From: Calothrix sp. NIES-2098
Lineage (GTDB): Bacteria > Cyanobacteriota > Cyanobacteriia > Cyanobacteriales > Nostocaceae
DNA length: 64,000 nt
Assembly: GCA_002368175.1 (NCBI GenBank)
Contig: AP018172.1
Coordinates: 3,718,001-3,782,000, forward strand
Direction of reading: 5' to 3'
Each line of letters starts with the position of its first letter. The stretch's first letter is position 1. The notes under the pieces are model-generated. The model ran no database searches. It was not told the origin of the DNA and saw only the letters and a program-made list of their open reading frames with translations. The position numbers and the translations under genes are program-made. Positions 10,279-19,744 of this stretch are shown one piece after another.

Positions 10279-11583
10279 ATGACAACTAAATCCGAAACTA
10301 AATCAACAGAAACTAAATCAACTGCATCTAAAGCTGAAGAGTTCCATCAGGTTGCTGCTCAAAAGGGATACGTGCGTGCTGTGGCAGAAAAAATGCTGGA
10401 ACTGCCTCCACAACTAGATCCACCTGTATTAGGTTCGCGTCTGCGGATTTGGAAGCAAGACCCTTCCGTGAAAGGGATTGAACTGCCAAGAACTGTTTAC
10501 ATTCACACCCAAGTCAACGATGGCCCTAGTGACTCCCAAATTAGTATTGAGGGTATTGCTCCTGTGGCTGCGGATGCAAATCGAGATTTTCTATTAAATC
10601 CTGCTAGCAATGCTGAAGCTTTTGACGCGGTACATACTTATACCATCGTCCGTCAAGTACTCACAATGTACCAAAGAGTGTTAAACAAAAAGCTGGATTG
10701 GCAGTGGAATAAAGATGGTAACGCGGAAGTTATCAAAGTTTATCCCCATGCCGGAGAAACGGAGAATGCATACTACAGTCGTCAGGAAAAAGCTTTAAAA
10801 TTTTTCTATTTCAATCCTTCCCAAAGCTCAGGTTTAATAGAGAAAGTCTTTACTTGTCGTTCCTTAGATATTGTCGCTCACGAAACTGGACACGCAGTTT
10901 TAGATTCATTAAAACCTAAATGGCTCTCTTGGAATGCACCAGCACAAACAGGAGGACTACATGAATCATTCGGCGATTTGACCTCCATCTTCTTGATTCT
11001 GTCTCAGATGGATTTGGTCGAGTATATTGTGGCCGAGACAAAGGCGGATTTACATCAAAAGAATATAGTAGCAGCCCTGGCAGAAGAATTTGGATTGGCT
11101 ATTAACAGTAGCAATGGGTTACGAAATGCAGATAATGACCTAAAACTCAGCGATGTTACTCCTGAGGTGCATGATGTGTCCCAGGTATTTACAGGAGGGG
11201 TTTTTGACACTTTGGCAGATTTATTCACCTCACGCAGAGATCCGCGTGTACGAGATAGCGCCGAAGTTCTCTATCAAACTGGCAAATACATTGCTGGACT
11301 TGTGCTGCGTGCTATCATTCAAGCACCTGATACTCGTGCTACTTTTGCAGATGTAGCCAACGCCATGATTGAAATTGCTAAGGCAGATGGCGAGGAAGAT
11401 TGTGCTAAGTTTGTGCAGAAAAACTTTGAGTTTCGAGAAGTTTTAGGGACAAAAGCCTTTGCTGGCCCTATTGATTTGTCTCACTTTGGTATGTATGCCA
11501 GTCGTCATTGTTCTTGCGGTACGATGCAACACCCCCAATATAGATCGCAAGCTTCTGACTTAAATGGGAAAACTGGCAAGTAA
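10279..11583 (+). CDS. M4-like (gluzincin) metalloprotease
   Basis: About 434 residues, starting at the ATG at 10279, which lies 7 nt from AGGAG; an earlier TTG frame start (10243) is not supported. The zinc-binding HEXXH is present as LDIVAHETGHAVLD, with the downstream glutamate ligand in GGLHESFGDLTSIF, about 20 residues later as in thermolysin-type enzymes. The N-terminus is Thr/Lys-rich and lacks a signal peptide. It differs strongly from the preceding protealysin-like protein, so this is not a recent duplication. The C-terminus is Cys/His-containing (SRHCSCGTMQHP). It sits between the protealysin gene and the emfourin-like gene. Confidence 0.85.
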   Translation: MTTKSETKSTETKSTASKAEEFHQVAAQKGYVRAVAEKMLELPPQLDPPVLGSRLRIWKQDPSVKGIELPRTVYIHTQVNDGPSDSQISIEGIAPVAADANRDFLLNPASNAEAFDAVHTYTIVRQVLTMYQRVLNKKLDWQWNKDGNAEVIKVYPHAGETENAYYSRQEKALKFFYFNPSQSSGLIEKVFTCRSLDIVAHETGHAVLDSLKPKWLSWNAPAQTGGLHESFGDLTSIFLILSQMDLVEYIVAETKADLHQKNIVAALAEEFGLAINSSNGLRNADNDLKLSDVTPEVHDVSQVFTGGVFDTLADLFTSRRDPRVRDSAEVLYQTGKYIAGLVLRAIIQAPDTRATFADVANAMIEIAKADGEEDCAKFVQKNFEFREVLGTKAFAGPIDLSHFGMYASRHCSCGTMQHPQYRSQASDLNGKTGK

Positions 11584-11656
11584 GCTGAAGGTGTAAAAAA
11601 TAAACTGAGGCTGTATCTTCAAGAGGATGGCAAGAGGTAAGGAAAGAGTGTGAAGT

Positions 11657-12091
11657 ATGAAGTATCAGGTATTTAGTTGGCTACAGAGCAGCTTCCCAAA
11701 CGGTAGTATGAAGCATTTAACTTTATATCTTTTATCTTTCGTTCTTCTTTTGCTTACCTATTTGCCAATCAATGAGGTTTACCCAAGCATGAAAGTTAAG
11801 TTTTCTCAGTCAGGAGGTTACGCAGGCTTAATCAGGGGTTGCGAACTGGATACAGACTCGCTCCCTGCGGACGAAGCCGCTAAGTTAAAATCATTAGTCG
11901 AACAAAGCGGTATTCTCCACGCTCAAAGTAAAAGCACGCCACAGGCTCGCGATTTGTTGAACTACAAAATCACCATTGAAACTAATGAAGGCGCTCCCAC
12001 TGTTTCATTTGATGACCTAAGCTTACCTGAAAATGCCCAACCACTGCTGAAATATCTGCAAGGTTGTGCGAAGCCAATGCCACTAAGATGA
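11657..12091 (+). CDS. emfourin-like protealysin inhibitor
   Basis: The last 100 residues (from MKVKFSQSGGYAGLIRG, ATG at 11789) match the emfourin pattern: an F..SGG(F/Y)AG strand near the N-terminus, LVEQSG in the middle and a conserved I.......VSFDD.SLP segment. Emfourin blocks M4 peptidases and is typically encoded next to its protealysin, as here. The frame is open further upstream to 11657, adding a hydrophobic segment (HLTLYLLSFVLLLLTYLP) that could be a signal peptide. An exported inhibitor would be unusual, and the start at 11789 (GAGG 11 nt upstream) is an equal candidate. Confidence 0.75.
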   Translation: MKYQVFSWLQSSFPNGSMKHLTLYLLSFVLLLLTYLPINEVYPSMKVKFSQSGGYAGLIRGCELDTDSLPADEAAKLKSLVEQSGILHAQSKSTPQARDLLNYKITIETNEGAPTVSFDDLSLPENAQPLLKYLQGCAKPMPLR

Positions 12092-12115
12092 TGGAGTTTA
12101 TAGGATGAGGATAAA

Positions 12116-13489
12116 TTAAGCGATGGGTGCTGATACAATACCCTGAGCTTCTAGCACAGATGCAACTTTTAAAATCAATGCTTCATTGTAAGGTGCTGCT
12201 ATTAATTGGACACCTAAAGGTAAAGCCTTGGGAAGCTGAATTGGGACTGATAATACAGGTAAACCAATAAAAGATAATGGTTGAGTAAATAATCCTAAAT
12301 GAGGACGAATAATAATTTCTTCACCATCTACAATTGTGGTTTGTTGCCCAATTAATGGGGCTGGAATTGGTGTAGTAGGGGCAAGAATTATATCGACATT
12401 TTGAAAGATTTCGCGGACGCGATCGCGATACCATCTTCTAAATCTTTGGGCTTGCAAATACCACTGACTCGGAATTAACGCCCCAGCCAAAAAGCGATCG
12501 CGTGTTGCTGGATCGAAATCTTGAGGACGCGATCGCAATTTATCCAAATGCAGATTTGCCCCTTCACTGGCTGTAATTACAAAGGCTGCTGCCCTAGCGC
12601 GGTGTGCCTCTGGTATTGTAACGTACTCATTCACATCTAAAGCACGGGCAACTCTTTCTACTGCTGCCAAAGCTTCCGGTTCCGCACCCTTCATGAAATA
12701 ATCATCGGCAATAGCAATTCTGATACCAGAGATATCTCGATTCAGTTGTGGTACACATAATTCAGGCGGACGTTTTGTACAAACCGGATCGCGATCGTCT
12801 TCTCCTTGGAGAATATCAAACGCCGTTGCAATATCCCTAACCGAACGCGCAAAAGGGCCTACATGGTCAAAACTGCTAGAAAATAAAGCTACCCCAGCAC
12901 GTGACAACCTGCCATAAGTAGGTTTTAAACCAAAAATTCCACAAAAAGCCGCCGGAACCCGAATCGAACCGTTAGTATCAGAACCCAGCGTCAATGGAAC
13001 CAAACCCGCCGCCACCGCCGCCGCCGAACCCCCAGATGAACCCCCAGCGACACGCTTTAAATCATGAGGGTTGTGAGTCGCACCATAATGGGCATTTTCC
13101 GTCACAAACCCATAGGCGTACTCATCCATATTTAACGCACCCACCAACACCGCACCAGCTTGTTTCAACTTCGCCACTGCTGTTGCATCTTGAGTAGCTG
13201 GAGGATTTTCGGCATTAATTTTCGCACCCGCCAGAGTCGTCAACCCAGCGATATCGTAGAGATTCTTCGCGGCAAAAGGTACACCAGCCAACACCCCAGG
13301 ATGATTACCTTGAGCAATTTCCTTGTCAATTCTAGCTGCATCAGCCAAAGCCGTTTCCGCAATTACCGCCGTAAAACTATTAAGTTCATTATCCCGTGCA
13401 GCAATTTTAGCTAACGCCGCCTGAGTCACCTCCACCGCGCTAACCTTACCCTCACGCACAGCCGCAGCTATTGATACAGCATCATTCAT
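12116..13489 (-). CDS. atzE: AtzE-like amidase (amidase-signature family)
   Basis: 457 residues, amidase-signature fold. The Ser-cisSer-Lys machinery is visible: Lys in FAAKNLYDIAG (about residue 73) and the Gly/Ser-rich GGSSGGSAAAVAAGL with GSDTNGSIRVPA (about 145-175). The gene overlaps the 3' end of a 62-residue DUF4089/AtzG-like gene by 4 bp. AtzG and AtzE together form 1-carboxybiuret hydrolase in cyanurate degradation, so the pair suggests amide/urea-derived nitrogen scavenging. Without genes for the rest of that pathway in the window, the exact substrate stays open. Confidence 0.85.
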   Translation of the reverse strand: MNDAVSIAAAVREGKVSAVEVTQAALAKIAARDNELNSFTAVIAETALADAARIDKEIAQGNHPGVLAGVPFAAKNLYDIAGLTTLAGAKINAENPPATQDATAVAKLKQAGAVLVGALNMDEYAYGFVTENAHYGATHNPHDLKRVAGGSSGGSAAAVAAGLVPLTLGSDTNGSIRVPAAFCGIFGLKPTYGRLSRAGVALFSSSFDHVGPFARSVRDIATAFDILQGEDDRDPVCTKRPPELCVPQLNRDISGIRIAIADDYFMKGAEPEALAAVERVARALDVNEYVTIPEAHRARAAAFVITASEGANLHLDKLRSRPQDFDPATRDRFLAGALIPSQWYLQAQRFRRWYRDRVREIFQNVDIILAPTTPIPAPLIGQQTTIVDGEEIIIRPHLGLFTQPLSFIGLPVLSVPIQLPKALPLGVQLIAAPYNEALILKVASVLEAQGIVSAPIA

Positions 13490-13674
13490 GGTTCAAATAT
13501 GGGTGCAACTTCAATATCTTCTGGTATGGGGAATTCATTTACAAGAAGAGCGATCGCTTTAATTCTCTCAAAATTGGCCACCACCCCATCACGATACTCA
13601 TCCCTCAGTTGCAAATCCACCAACAACGCCATCCTATCCACATACTCACCCACATCAAACCCTTGACTCTCCAT
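13486..13674 (-). CDS. atzG: AtzG-like DUF4089 small subunit
   Basis: 62 residues: a short helical protein (YVDRMALLVDLQLRDEYRDGVVANF, ending FPIPEDIEVAPIFEP) with the pattern of DUF4089, the family of AtzG. AtzG wraps around and stabilises AtzE amidase. The coding overlap with atzE (4 bp, same strand, upstream) is the usual operon layout for this pair. It is too short to be enzymatic alone. Confidence 0.8.
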   Translation of the reverse strand: MESQGFDVGEYVDRMALLVDLQLRDEYRDGVVANFERIKAIALLVNEFPIPEDIEVAPIFEP

Positions 13675-13711
13675 CTCTCCTCCTCTGCGTCCTCCGCGCC
13701 TCTGCGGTTCG

Positions 13712-14062
13712 TCAATCTAAATTTACAACTTCTAGCGGCAACTCAAACAAACCATCTTCCCCAGATTTAAAATCAATTACCTGAAACACAGCATCAATAT
13801 TTAACTCCCCATAAATATGCGGAAATAACTCACCTATTTCCGCCTCCTCATAACGTATTTCAGCCTTAATTTTATCTGCATTAATAAATAGTAATACCAA
13901 TCCCTTCTGATTCCGAAAAAAACTATTTGCAACTTTAACTATTTGACTAAGTTCCGAACAATGGATAAAACCCTCAGTATCTAGCGAATCAGCGCGATAG
14001 TTACCGTTAATTTTTGCTTGTTCCCATTGTTCTGCTTGCGTAATATGAAGAATATTTTTCAT
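13712..14062 (-). CDS. DUF952 protein
   Basis: 116 residues. The pattern ILHITQAEQWEQAKINGNYRADSL, then EGFIHCSELSQI and FPHIYGELN is diagnostic of DUF952, a small fold related to ADP-ribosyltransferase/KptA-like proteins with no established reaction. It is encoded just upstream of the AtzG/AtzE pair on the same strand with a short gap, so it may be co-transcribed. No signal peptide or membrane segment. Confidence 0.85.
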   Translation of the reverse strand: MKNILHITQAEQWEQAKINGNYRADSLDTEGFIHCSELSQIVKVANSFFRNQKGLVLLFINADKIKAEIRYEEAEIGELFPHIYGELNIDAVFQVIDFKSGEDGLFELPLEVVNLD

Positions 14063-14126
14063 GTCACTTGTATCATTTTACGAATATCATTAAGAGGTAA
14101 TTCCTACCTCAATATAAACTAATACA

Positions 14127-14237
14127 GTTCAGTTAGGCTGAGATGCAATATTTCGTAGGGGCAGGGCACTGATAAGATAACTGTATACCCCAAAAAATTA
14201 TGGATGCCGTGCCCCTACAATCTCTCTTAACTGAACC
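14127..14237. repeat. nested palindromic element (MITE-like)
   Basis: Outer arms GTTCAGTTA (14127) and TAACTGAAC (near 14230) enclose inner arms GTAGGGGCA (14155-14163) and TGCCCCTAC (14210-14218). The whole unit folds back on itself and has no coding capacity. This nested architecture resembles small non-autonomous mobile palindromes common in cyanobacterial intergenic DNA. Confidence 0.45.
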
Positions 14238-14316
14238 TTAGTGAAATATAAACCCAAGTATCCGTTAATGAATTATTGATGCTATATCGATGCGTTGCGC
14301 TACGCGACAACACACC

Positions 14317-15834
14317 CTACAAATTAGACGGAACACAAACATCCGGCGCACATAAACCCTTAAACTTTAACGTTGTCACCTCGAACGAATTCAAATCAAC
14401 ACAACGAATCACATGATTATTAGTATCAGCAATATATAAATTTGAACCCATAACGCTCAATCCCGAAGGTTCAAAAAAGCGAGTATTCTTTCCTTGTCCA
14501 TCCTGCAAACCCATCACCCCATCGCCCAAAATTGTTTGACAATTACCCGTACTAGGACTAACTAATTTAATTTTGTGATTGTAAGTATCTGCTACCCATA
14601 AATAATTTTGAGAATATTCCACACCCAAACAATGCTGTAATCGCACATTTTCACTTTGTCCATCTACATCACCAAAGCCAAATAAATCACCACTACCGCA
14701 TACAGTTCTAACTAAACGCGGTTCAACTATTCCTACACCGCGAATTGAACTTACTTCGCTGTCAGCAATATATAATTCTTCACCATTACTACTAATACCG
14801 CTAGGTTGAGCAAATGCAGATTCACTCAAAGAACCATCAATACAAGCTTCTGCACCCATACCAGCATAGGTTTTAATTACCCCTGTTTCTAAATCCATTT
14901 CCCAAATTTGATGGCTACCCGCCATCGCAATAAATAGGGTATTTCCTACCTTCACCAAATCCCAAGGAGAATTTAGTGCTGTCTCCAAACCAGCGCCACC
15001 ATGAGGACGAATATTACGACTTTGTTCACCAGTTCCGGTGATAGTTTCTACAACCTGACGCTGCAAATCAACTCGCCTTAAAGCATGATTTTCTGTATCA
15101 GCAACGTAGAGAATTTGTTTATCTGCATCAAATGCCATTCCTTGAGGCGCAGAGAACTGTGCTTCGTTAAAATTACCGTCAACTAATCCAGATTTTCCTG
15201 TGCCAATTACATGCATAACTTCCCTTGCAAAACTACTCATCACTAGACGATGATGACCAGAGTCCGCGATAAATAAACCTGCTGGTGTCGCTAGTACTTT
15301 ACCAGGAAAAGCTAAGGGTGTAATTAATGGTTGACGTTGTTTTTCTAAATTCAGGCTGAGTTCTTGAAAATTAATTGTGCCTTTTTCCCGATGTTCTTGA
15401 ATTAGTTTTTCAATTAGTTCATCTAAAGTATCACGATGTCCTTCACCAGCAACATAGCCAATTACATAGCCTTCTGGATCGATAATCATCAAAGTAGGCC
15501 AAGCACGTACAGCATACTCTTGCCAAACCCGAAAACCACTATCGACTACAACTGGATGTTCGATGTCATAACGCAAGATTGCTTGACGAATATTTTCCGT
15601 TTCTTTCTCATTATCAAATTTAGCGGAGTGGACACCGATAACTGTCAGACTATCTTGATATTTTTGTTCTAAATATTTTAAATCTGGTATTATATGCAAA
15701 CAATTGATACAACAGTATGTCCAAAAATCTAAGATAATAACTCTACCTTTCAGTTGCTTAATAGATAATGGTTTATCGGTGTTAAACCAAGGAGAGTTTT
15801 GTGGTAATTCTGGCGCTCTAACACGGGGTATCAT
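14317..15834 (-). CDS. thioredoxin-like / NHL-repeat protein
   Basis: 505 residues. Residues about 1-150 are a thioredoxin-like TlpA-type domain with the active-site segment FWTYCCINCLHIIPDL (a Cys-Cys-x-x-Cys arrangement instead of plain CxxC). From about 175 there are NHL beta-propeller repeats (GLFIADSGHHRLV, LYVADTENHALRRVD, LWVADTYNHKIKLV, LYIADTNNHVIRCVD). The architecture matches the NHLRC2 type. No signal peptide is evident, so a cytosolic location is likely. The substrate is unknown; a redox or binding role is inference. Confidence 0.85.
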   Translation of the reverse strand: MIPRVRAPELPQNSPWFNTDKPLSIKQLKGRVIILDFWTYCCINCLHIIPDLKYLEQKYQDSLTVIGVHSAKFDNEKETENIRQAILRYDIEHPVVVDSGFRVWQEYAVRAWPTLMIIDPEGYVIGYVAGEGHRDTLDELIEKLIQEHREKGTINFQELSLNLEKQRQPLITPLAFPGKVLATPAGLFIADSGHHRLVMSSFAREVMHVIGTGKSGLVDGNFNEAQFSAPQGMAFDADKQILYVADTENHALRRVDLQRQVVETITGTGEQSRNIRPHGGAGLETALNSPWDLVKVGNTLFIAMAGSHQIWEMDLETGVIKTYAGMGAEACIDGSLSESAFAQPSGISSNGEELYIADSEVSSIRGVGIVEPRLVRTVCGSGDLFGFGDVDGQSENVRLQHCLGVEYSQNYLWVADTYNHKIKLVSPSTGNCQTILGDGVMGLQDGQGKNTRFFEPSGLSVMGSNLYIADTNNHVIRCVDLNSFEVTTLKFKGLCAPDVCVPSNL

Positions 15835-15896
15835 AAATAGTTATATTTTTAACACAAAACAACAAAATAATAGATAATACGTAGGGTGAGCACTGC

Positions 15897-17541
15897 CAGC
15901 CCTTTCAACGCGAACAAATGAACTAGTAAGAGATAATTAATAAAAGCCTTACCCTGACTAATTTCTAAAGCATAAAGCCGTTTGCAGCAGACATGAAAGT
16001 GCATTGAATTATCCTCCAGGCGATTTAAGTCAAAACCAGAAATATTAGCTTTTGTTTTGAGTATTCTGATGGGTATCTAAAAGTCGCGCAGTAGAAACGT
16101 GACGATGTTTGCTGTCAACTATTAAAGGTTCTCGCTTTTTCTTTACCCCTCGAATCGCCTTGAGGAAACATTTAAGTTCGACTCTGGCTGCTAAATCTTG
16201 CAAAACCAACACCATTTGCTCAAGAGAAAAGGTCTCAAATGCTTGCCAATGGACGGCTGGAATTGCAATCATCATTCCCCGGTAAGTGCCAGTAATTTCA
16301 TCAACTAAATAGAAATCTGACAAGCTAGCATCAATTTTACCGACTCCATGTACAGATCCTAAGGCAGCTTTGAGAGTAGCAAGAATGTTGTATGTTGTTA
16401 ATGCCATCGAAAATGAAAATAAAGCTGCTTTGGGATAGGCTAAGGTTTGAATTTCGCCGTGAAAATTCTCAGTTACAGTTTGAAAAAGAGTCTCCAGGCT
16501 CCAGCGATTACGATACAATTCAGCAATTTTTGCAGCATCCGCATCATGAGAGGGTAAATTGGTCAAAATGGCGATTTCCCATTCCTTGTCTCGGGTTGGT
16601 TTGAACAATTTCAGCAAAATCCGGCGAGATTTCAGCAAATTACCGTCGTAATTAATTTCGATTTCCTGCTCAAATAGATTGCCTGTATCTGTGTGACCTA
16701 CAGCTTTTAATTGCGAGAGTTGTTGATAACCTAACGACCCATGTTGACGAACCACAAAAAAAGCTTGTTGGTTTGCAATCCTAAACAGAAACTTGGCTGT
16801 ACAAAAATTTCGGTCTCCATTCCAAACTTCATTTGCTTTGACACTCAAAAGTACATCATCAAATAAACTACGCTCTTGGGCATGAGCATCAACACAGGGA
16901 AAAATATCTATTACTAGCTTTGACAGTGGATCTGACACAACTATCGCTTTCCCTGGTAGAGCCTTAGCTGCAAATAACCGAATTGCATCTAGTCGATGGT
17001 CTGTGGCACCTAGACAAGTCCCATCAACAATTCTGTGTTGATATCCCGGTAGTGGATTTGGCTGTTCTCCTGCCATTTTTTGAATGAGCAACTGCAATTG
17101 GCTTGCTGTTTGTCTAACTAACGCCTGACTCACGCCCAGTTCCACGCCAGAGAGCTTTTTATATAGTGCAGTACTACTCACTATTAAGTTCGCAGCTCTT
17201 GCTTTGTAGGCTGCATGAACCGATTTCTGAATTCCACACACTACCAAACTCATTAAATCAACTTGGCTGGAAAACAATAAGTCTTGCTGGTATTGGACTT
17301 TTGCATGGGTTTCAAATAATTTATCCATGATTTCTGGGGCGAATACTCGCTCCATTAATCCTCGTGCCATCACACTTATTGGACTTTCTTGCACAAATTG
17401 TTCAAAGATGGCGGATAGCATTTTGATGCCCAAAACAGTTGAATATGTTGAGGATACATCGAAGTCGTACCTCACATTCCTTACTGGGGTTGGGTTTCAG
17501 ATATTCATGAAGTAGTTCATTTGTTCGCGTTGAAAGGGCTG
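15897..17541. mobile_element. IS4-like insertion sequence
   Basis: Bounded by a perfect 29-bp terminal inverted repeat beginning CAGCCCTTTCAACGCG (left, 15897) and ending CGCGTTGAAAGGGCTG (right, 17541). It contains one full-length transposase gene on the minus strand. No clear target duplication is visible. The flanks instead form the two halves of a GTAGGGTG...CACCCTAC palindrome, so it seems to have entered the loop of an intergenic palindromic repeat. The same terminal sequence delimits the short MITE inside the CRISPR array at 22508-22758. Confidence 0.88.
16045..17475 (-). CDS. IS4-family DDE transposase
   Basis: 476 residues. The RNase-H-like transposase core is visible: a first Asp in HRIVDGTCLGATDHRLDA, a second in VWNGDRNFCT and the Y-R-E signature YRNRWSLETLFQTVTENFHGE near residue 340. 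This spacing is characteristic of IS4-group transposases. The frame is uninterrupted, so the copy may be active and could supply transposase to the MITE with the same ends. An alternative start is the Met at 17421. Confidence 0.9.
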   Translation of the reverse strand: MRYDFDVSSTYSTVLGIKMLSAIFEQFVQESPISVMARGLMERVFAPEIMDKLFETHAKVQYQQDLLFSSQVDLMSLVVCGIQKSVHAAYKARAANLIVSSTALYKKLSGVELGVSQALVRQTASQLQLLIQKMAGEQPNPLPGYQHRIVDGTCLGATDHRLDAIRLFAAKALPGKAIVVSDPLSKLVIDIFPCVDAHAQERSLFDDVLLSVKANEVWNGDRNFCTAKFLFRIANQQAFFVVRQHGSLGYQQLSQLKAVGHTDTGNLFEQEIEINYDGNLLKSRRILLKLFKPTRDKEWEIAILTNLPSHDADAAKIAELYRNRWSLETLFQTVTENFHGEIQTLAYPKAALFSFSMALTTYNILATLKAALGSVHGVGKIDASLSDFYLVDEITGTYRGMMIAIPAVHWQAFETFSLEQMVLVLQDLAARVELKCFLKAIRGVKKKREPLIVDSKHRHVSTARLLDTHQNTQNKS

Positions 17542-17580
17542 GCGATACCCACCCTACATCTATTTTAATTACAAATTATT

Positions 17581-18462
17581 TTAAGATATATCTTTCAATT
17601 TATTCCATAATTCAAGTGGCGGAATTTGACAGATACCAGCAAATTGAGCATCTGCTGTTTCTATGACAATCCACTCGCCACTTTCTAATTGCCCAATATC
17701 AATTGCCACATAAGGAACTTTAAGACATTTAGATGCTATAAGTGCCAAGTTTAACACTTGCTTTTCTTCTTGTGGAGATAACTTACTCAAATCATCTTTA
17801 CTATCCCAATAATATCGATATTTAAGAATTTGATGATTATAAATAAAACATCTAAATTCTCTTCCCATTGGAAAGCCATTCGGAGCTAGACGTTGATGTC
17901 GCAGCTTCACTAACTTTCTGACAATTACTCTACCTCGTGAACCATATTTGAGTTTTAATAACCATTCTGTTAACTTGATTAATTCTTCTTGATTATTGGC
18001 TACGCAAGACTCCCATCCTTGCTGTTTTCTTGACTGAACTGCACCTTTAATAAATACAGGAAATCCCAATAATTCACCTGCTTTGATACATTCTTGCGTA
18101 GATGTAATTATTACACTATCAGGCGTTAATCCTTGTAAATGCGGGTAAAACAAGTCAAATTCTAGCGCTGTCTGATGCTCTAACGGAGTATTGAGTAATT
18201 TTACGCCTTTAGCTAAAGCAGCTTGATATATGGCTTGATATCGTTCTAATTCTGGAATATATCCTATCCAAATACCAGCAGTTTCTTCTGGATATTCAGG
18301 AATATGCCATAAAGCATTTTCTGCTGTACCACAGCGTTGAAAATCTCTTGGTATATGGTAGACTTTAAAGCCTAATATTTGAGCAGCTTCGGTCATTAAT
18401 TTATTTTCGCTAGCGCTGGCTGATGCTTCTATTTGTTCGGTAGCTTCGCTTAAAACAATCAT
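17581..18462 (-). CDS. ATP-grasp domain protein
   Basis: 293 residues. The C-terminal two thirds have ATP-grasp features: GFPVFIKGAVQS (lysine strand), REFRCFIYNHQILKYRYYW and VPYVAIDIGQLESGEWIVIETADAQFAG, which carries the metal-binding acidic residues near the end. Such enzymes ligate a carboxylate to an amine or thiol with ATP; the acceptor cannot be inferred. It lies about 100 bp downstream of rtcB on the same strand, possibly co-transcribed. Confidence 0.75.
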   Translation of the reverse strand: MIVLSEATEQIEASASASENKLMTEAAQILGFKVYHIPRDFQRCGTAENALWHIPEYPEETAGIWIGYIPELERYQAIYQAALAKGVKLLNTPLEHQTALEFDLFYPHLQGLTPDSVIITSTQECIKAGELLGFPVFIKGAVQSRKQQGWESCVANNQEELIKLTEWLLKLKYGSRGRVIVRKLVKLRHQRLAPNGFPMGREFRCFIYNHQILKYRYYWDSKDDLSKLSPQEEKQVLNLALIASKCLKVPYVAIDIGQLESGEWIVIETADAQFAGICQIPPLELWNKLKDIS

Positions 18463-18562
18463 TTATTTACAGCGCTTTTCATTTCAATAGAATTCATGCT
18501 TTGAACGCTAAATTTGCAGAAGGGCACAGAAGGGTACAACATTGCTGTGCCCCTACCCTAGC

Positions 18563-19744
18563 TTATCCCTTCACGCATAAGACTTGCTTGAGTGTTGCTA
18601 CAACTTCCACTAAATCTGCTTGATTTTCCATCACTCGATCTATTGGCTTATAAGCACCAGGAATTTCATCTAATACGCCCTCATCTTTACGGCATTCTAC
18701 GCCCTTGGTTTGCTCAATTAAATCATCGAGAGTATAGACATTTTTTGCCTTATTTCTCGATAGTAATCTGCCTGCACCATGACTGCAAGAACAAAAGCTA
18801 TGAGCATTACCTTTACCTTTGACAATAAAAGATTTTGCTCCCATTGAACCAGGAATTATGCCATAGTCTTCTGTTTGGGCACGGACTGCACCTTTACGGG
18901 TAACATACACATCTTCGCCAAAATGTACTTCTTTTTCGGCGTAATTATGATGGCAATTTACTTGTAATAAGGGTTTAGTTGATTTACCACCTGCTAAGTG
19001 TTTTTCGACAATGTGCTTAAATCGCGCCATCATTACATCGCGGTTGAATCTTGCATAATCTTGTGCCCATTGTAAATCATTCCAGTATGCTTCAAATTCT
19101 GGTGTACCAGCTACAAAATGAGCTAAATCTGGATCTGGTAAGTTATTACCTGCCATCTTTGCTAATTCTTTGGCTGTATTAATATGGCACTGCGCTAAAT
19201 TATTACCGATGTTACGCGAACCGGAATGTAGCATCAACCAAACTTGATTTTCTGTATCGAGGCAAATCTCAATAAAATGATTACCTCCGCCAAGAGAACC
19301 CATTTGTTTCATCGCTTTACTTTCCAGATTTTGCACGCCGCGATGTAAATCTTTAAAGTCATTCCAGCGTTGCCAATTACTAACAGATTTTTCAACCTCT
19401 TTATTTTCGTTGAATCCAGTAGGAATTGCTGCTTCAATATCTAAGCGAATTTTCTTCAGCTTTCCTTCTAATTGTTCGCCAGTAAATGGCATTTTAATCG
19501 CACACATTCCGCAGCCAACATCTACACCAACAGCAGCAGGTATAATTGCTTCTTTTGTTGCCAATACAGAACCCACTAAGGCACCTTTACCTAAATGAAC
19601 ATCTGGCATTAATGCTACGTGTTTAAATACAAATGGCAATGATGCTACATTTTTGGCCATTTTAGTTTCTTCTGGCCCTAATTCATGATTAGCCCAAGAT
19701 AAAACTGGTGTTGGTGTAGTAATTTCTAACTTTTCGTAGGGCAT
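18563..19744 (-). CDS. rtcB: RNA-splicing ligase RtcB
   Basis: 393 residues. Conserved RtcB motifs appear in order: MPDVHLGKGALVGSV, VGVDVGCGMCAIK (metal-binding Cys), GSLGGGNHFIEI, LHSGSRNIG, and near the C-terminus FCSCSHGAGRLLSR, with the histidine that is guanylylated. RtcB joins 2',3'-cyclic phosphate and 5'-OH RNA ends in repair or tRNA maturation. It is of the shorter bacterial type (about 390 residues). It is unrelated to the tRNA-Ala gene further downstream, which has no intron. Confidence 0.93.
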   Translation of the reverse strand: MPYEKLEITTPTPVLSWANHELGPEETKMAKNVASLPFVFKHVALMPDVHLGKGALVGSVLATKEAIIPAAVGVDVGCGMCAIKMPFTGEQLEGKLKKIRLDIEAAIPTGFNENKEVEKSVSNWQRWNDFKDLHRGVQNLESKAMKQMGSLGGGNHFIEICLDTENQVWLMLHSGSRNIGNNLAQCHINTAKELAKMAGNNLPDPDLAHFVAGTPEFEAYWNDLQWAQDYARFNRDVMMARFKHIVEKHLAGGKSTKPLLQVNCHHNYAEKEVHFGEDVYVTRKGAVRAQTEDYGIIPGSMGAKSFIVKGKGNAHSFCSCSHGAGRLLSRNKAKNVYTLDDLIEQTKGVECRKDEGVLDEIPGAYKPIDRVMENQADLVEVVATLKQVLCVKG

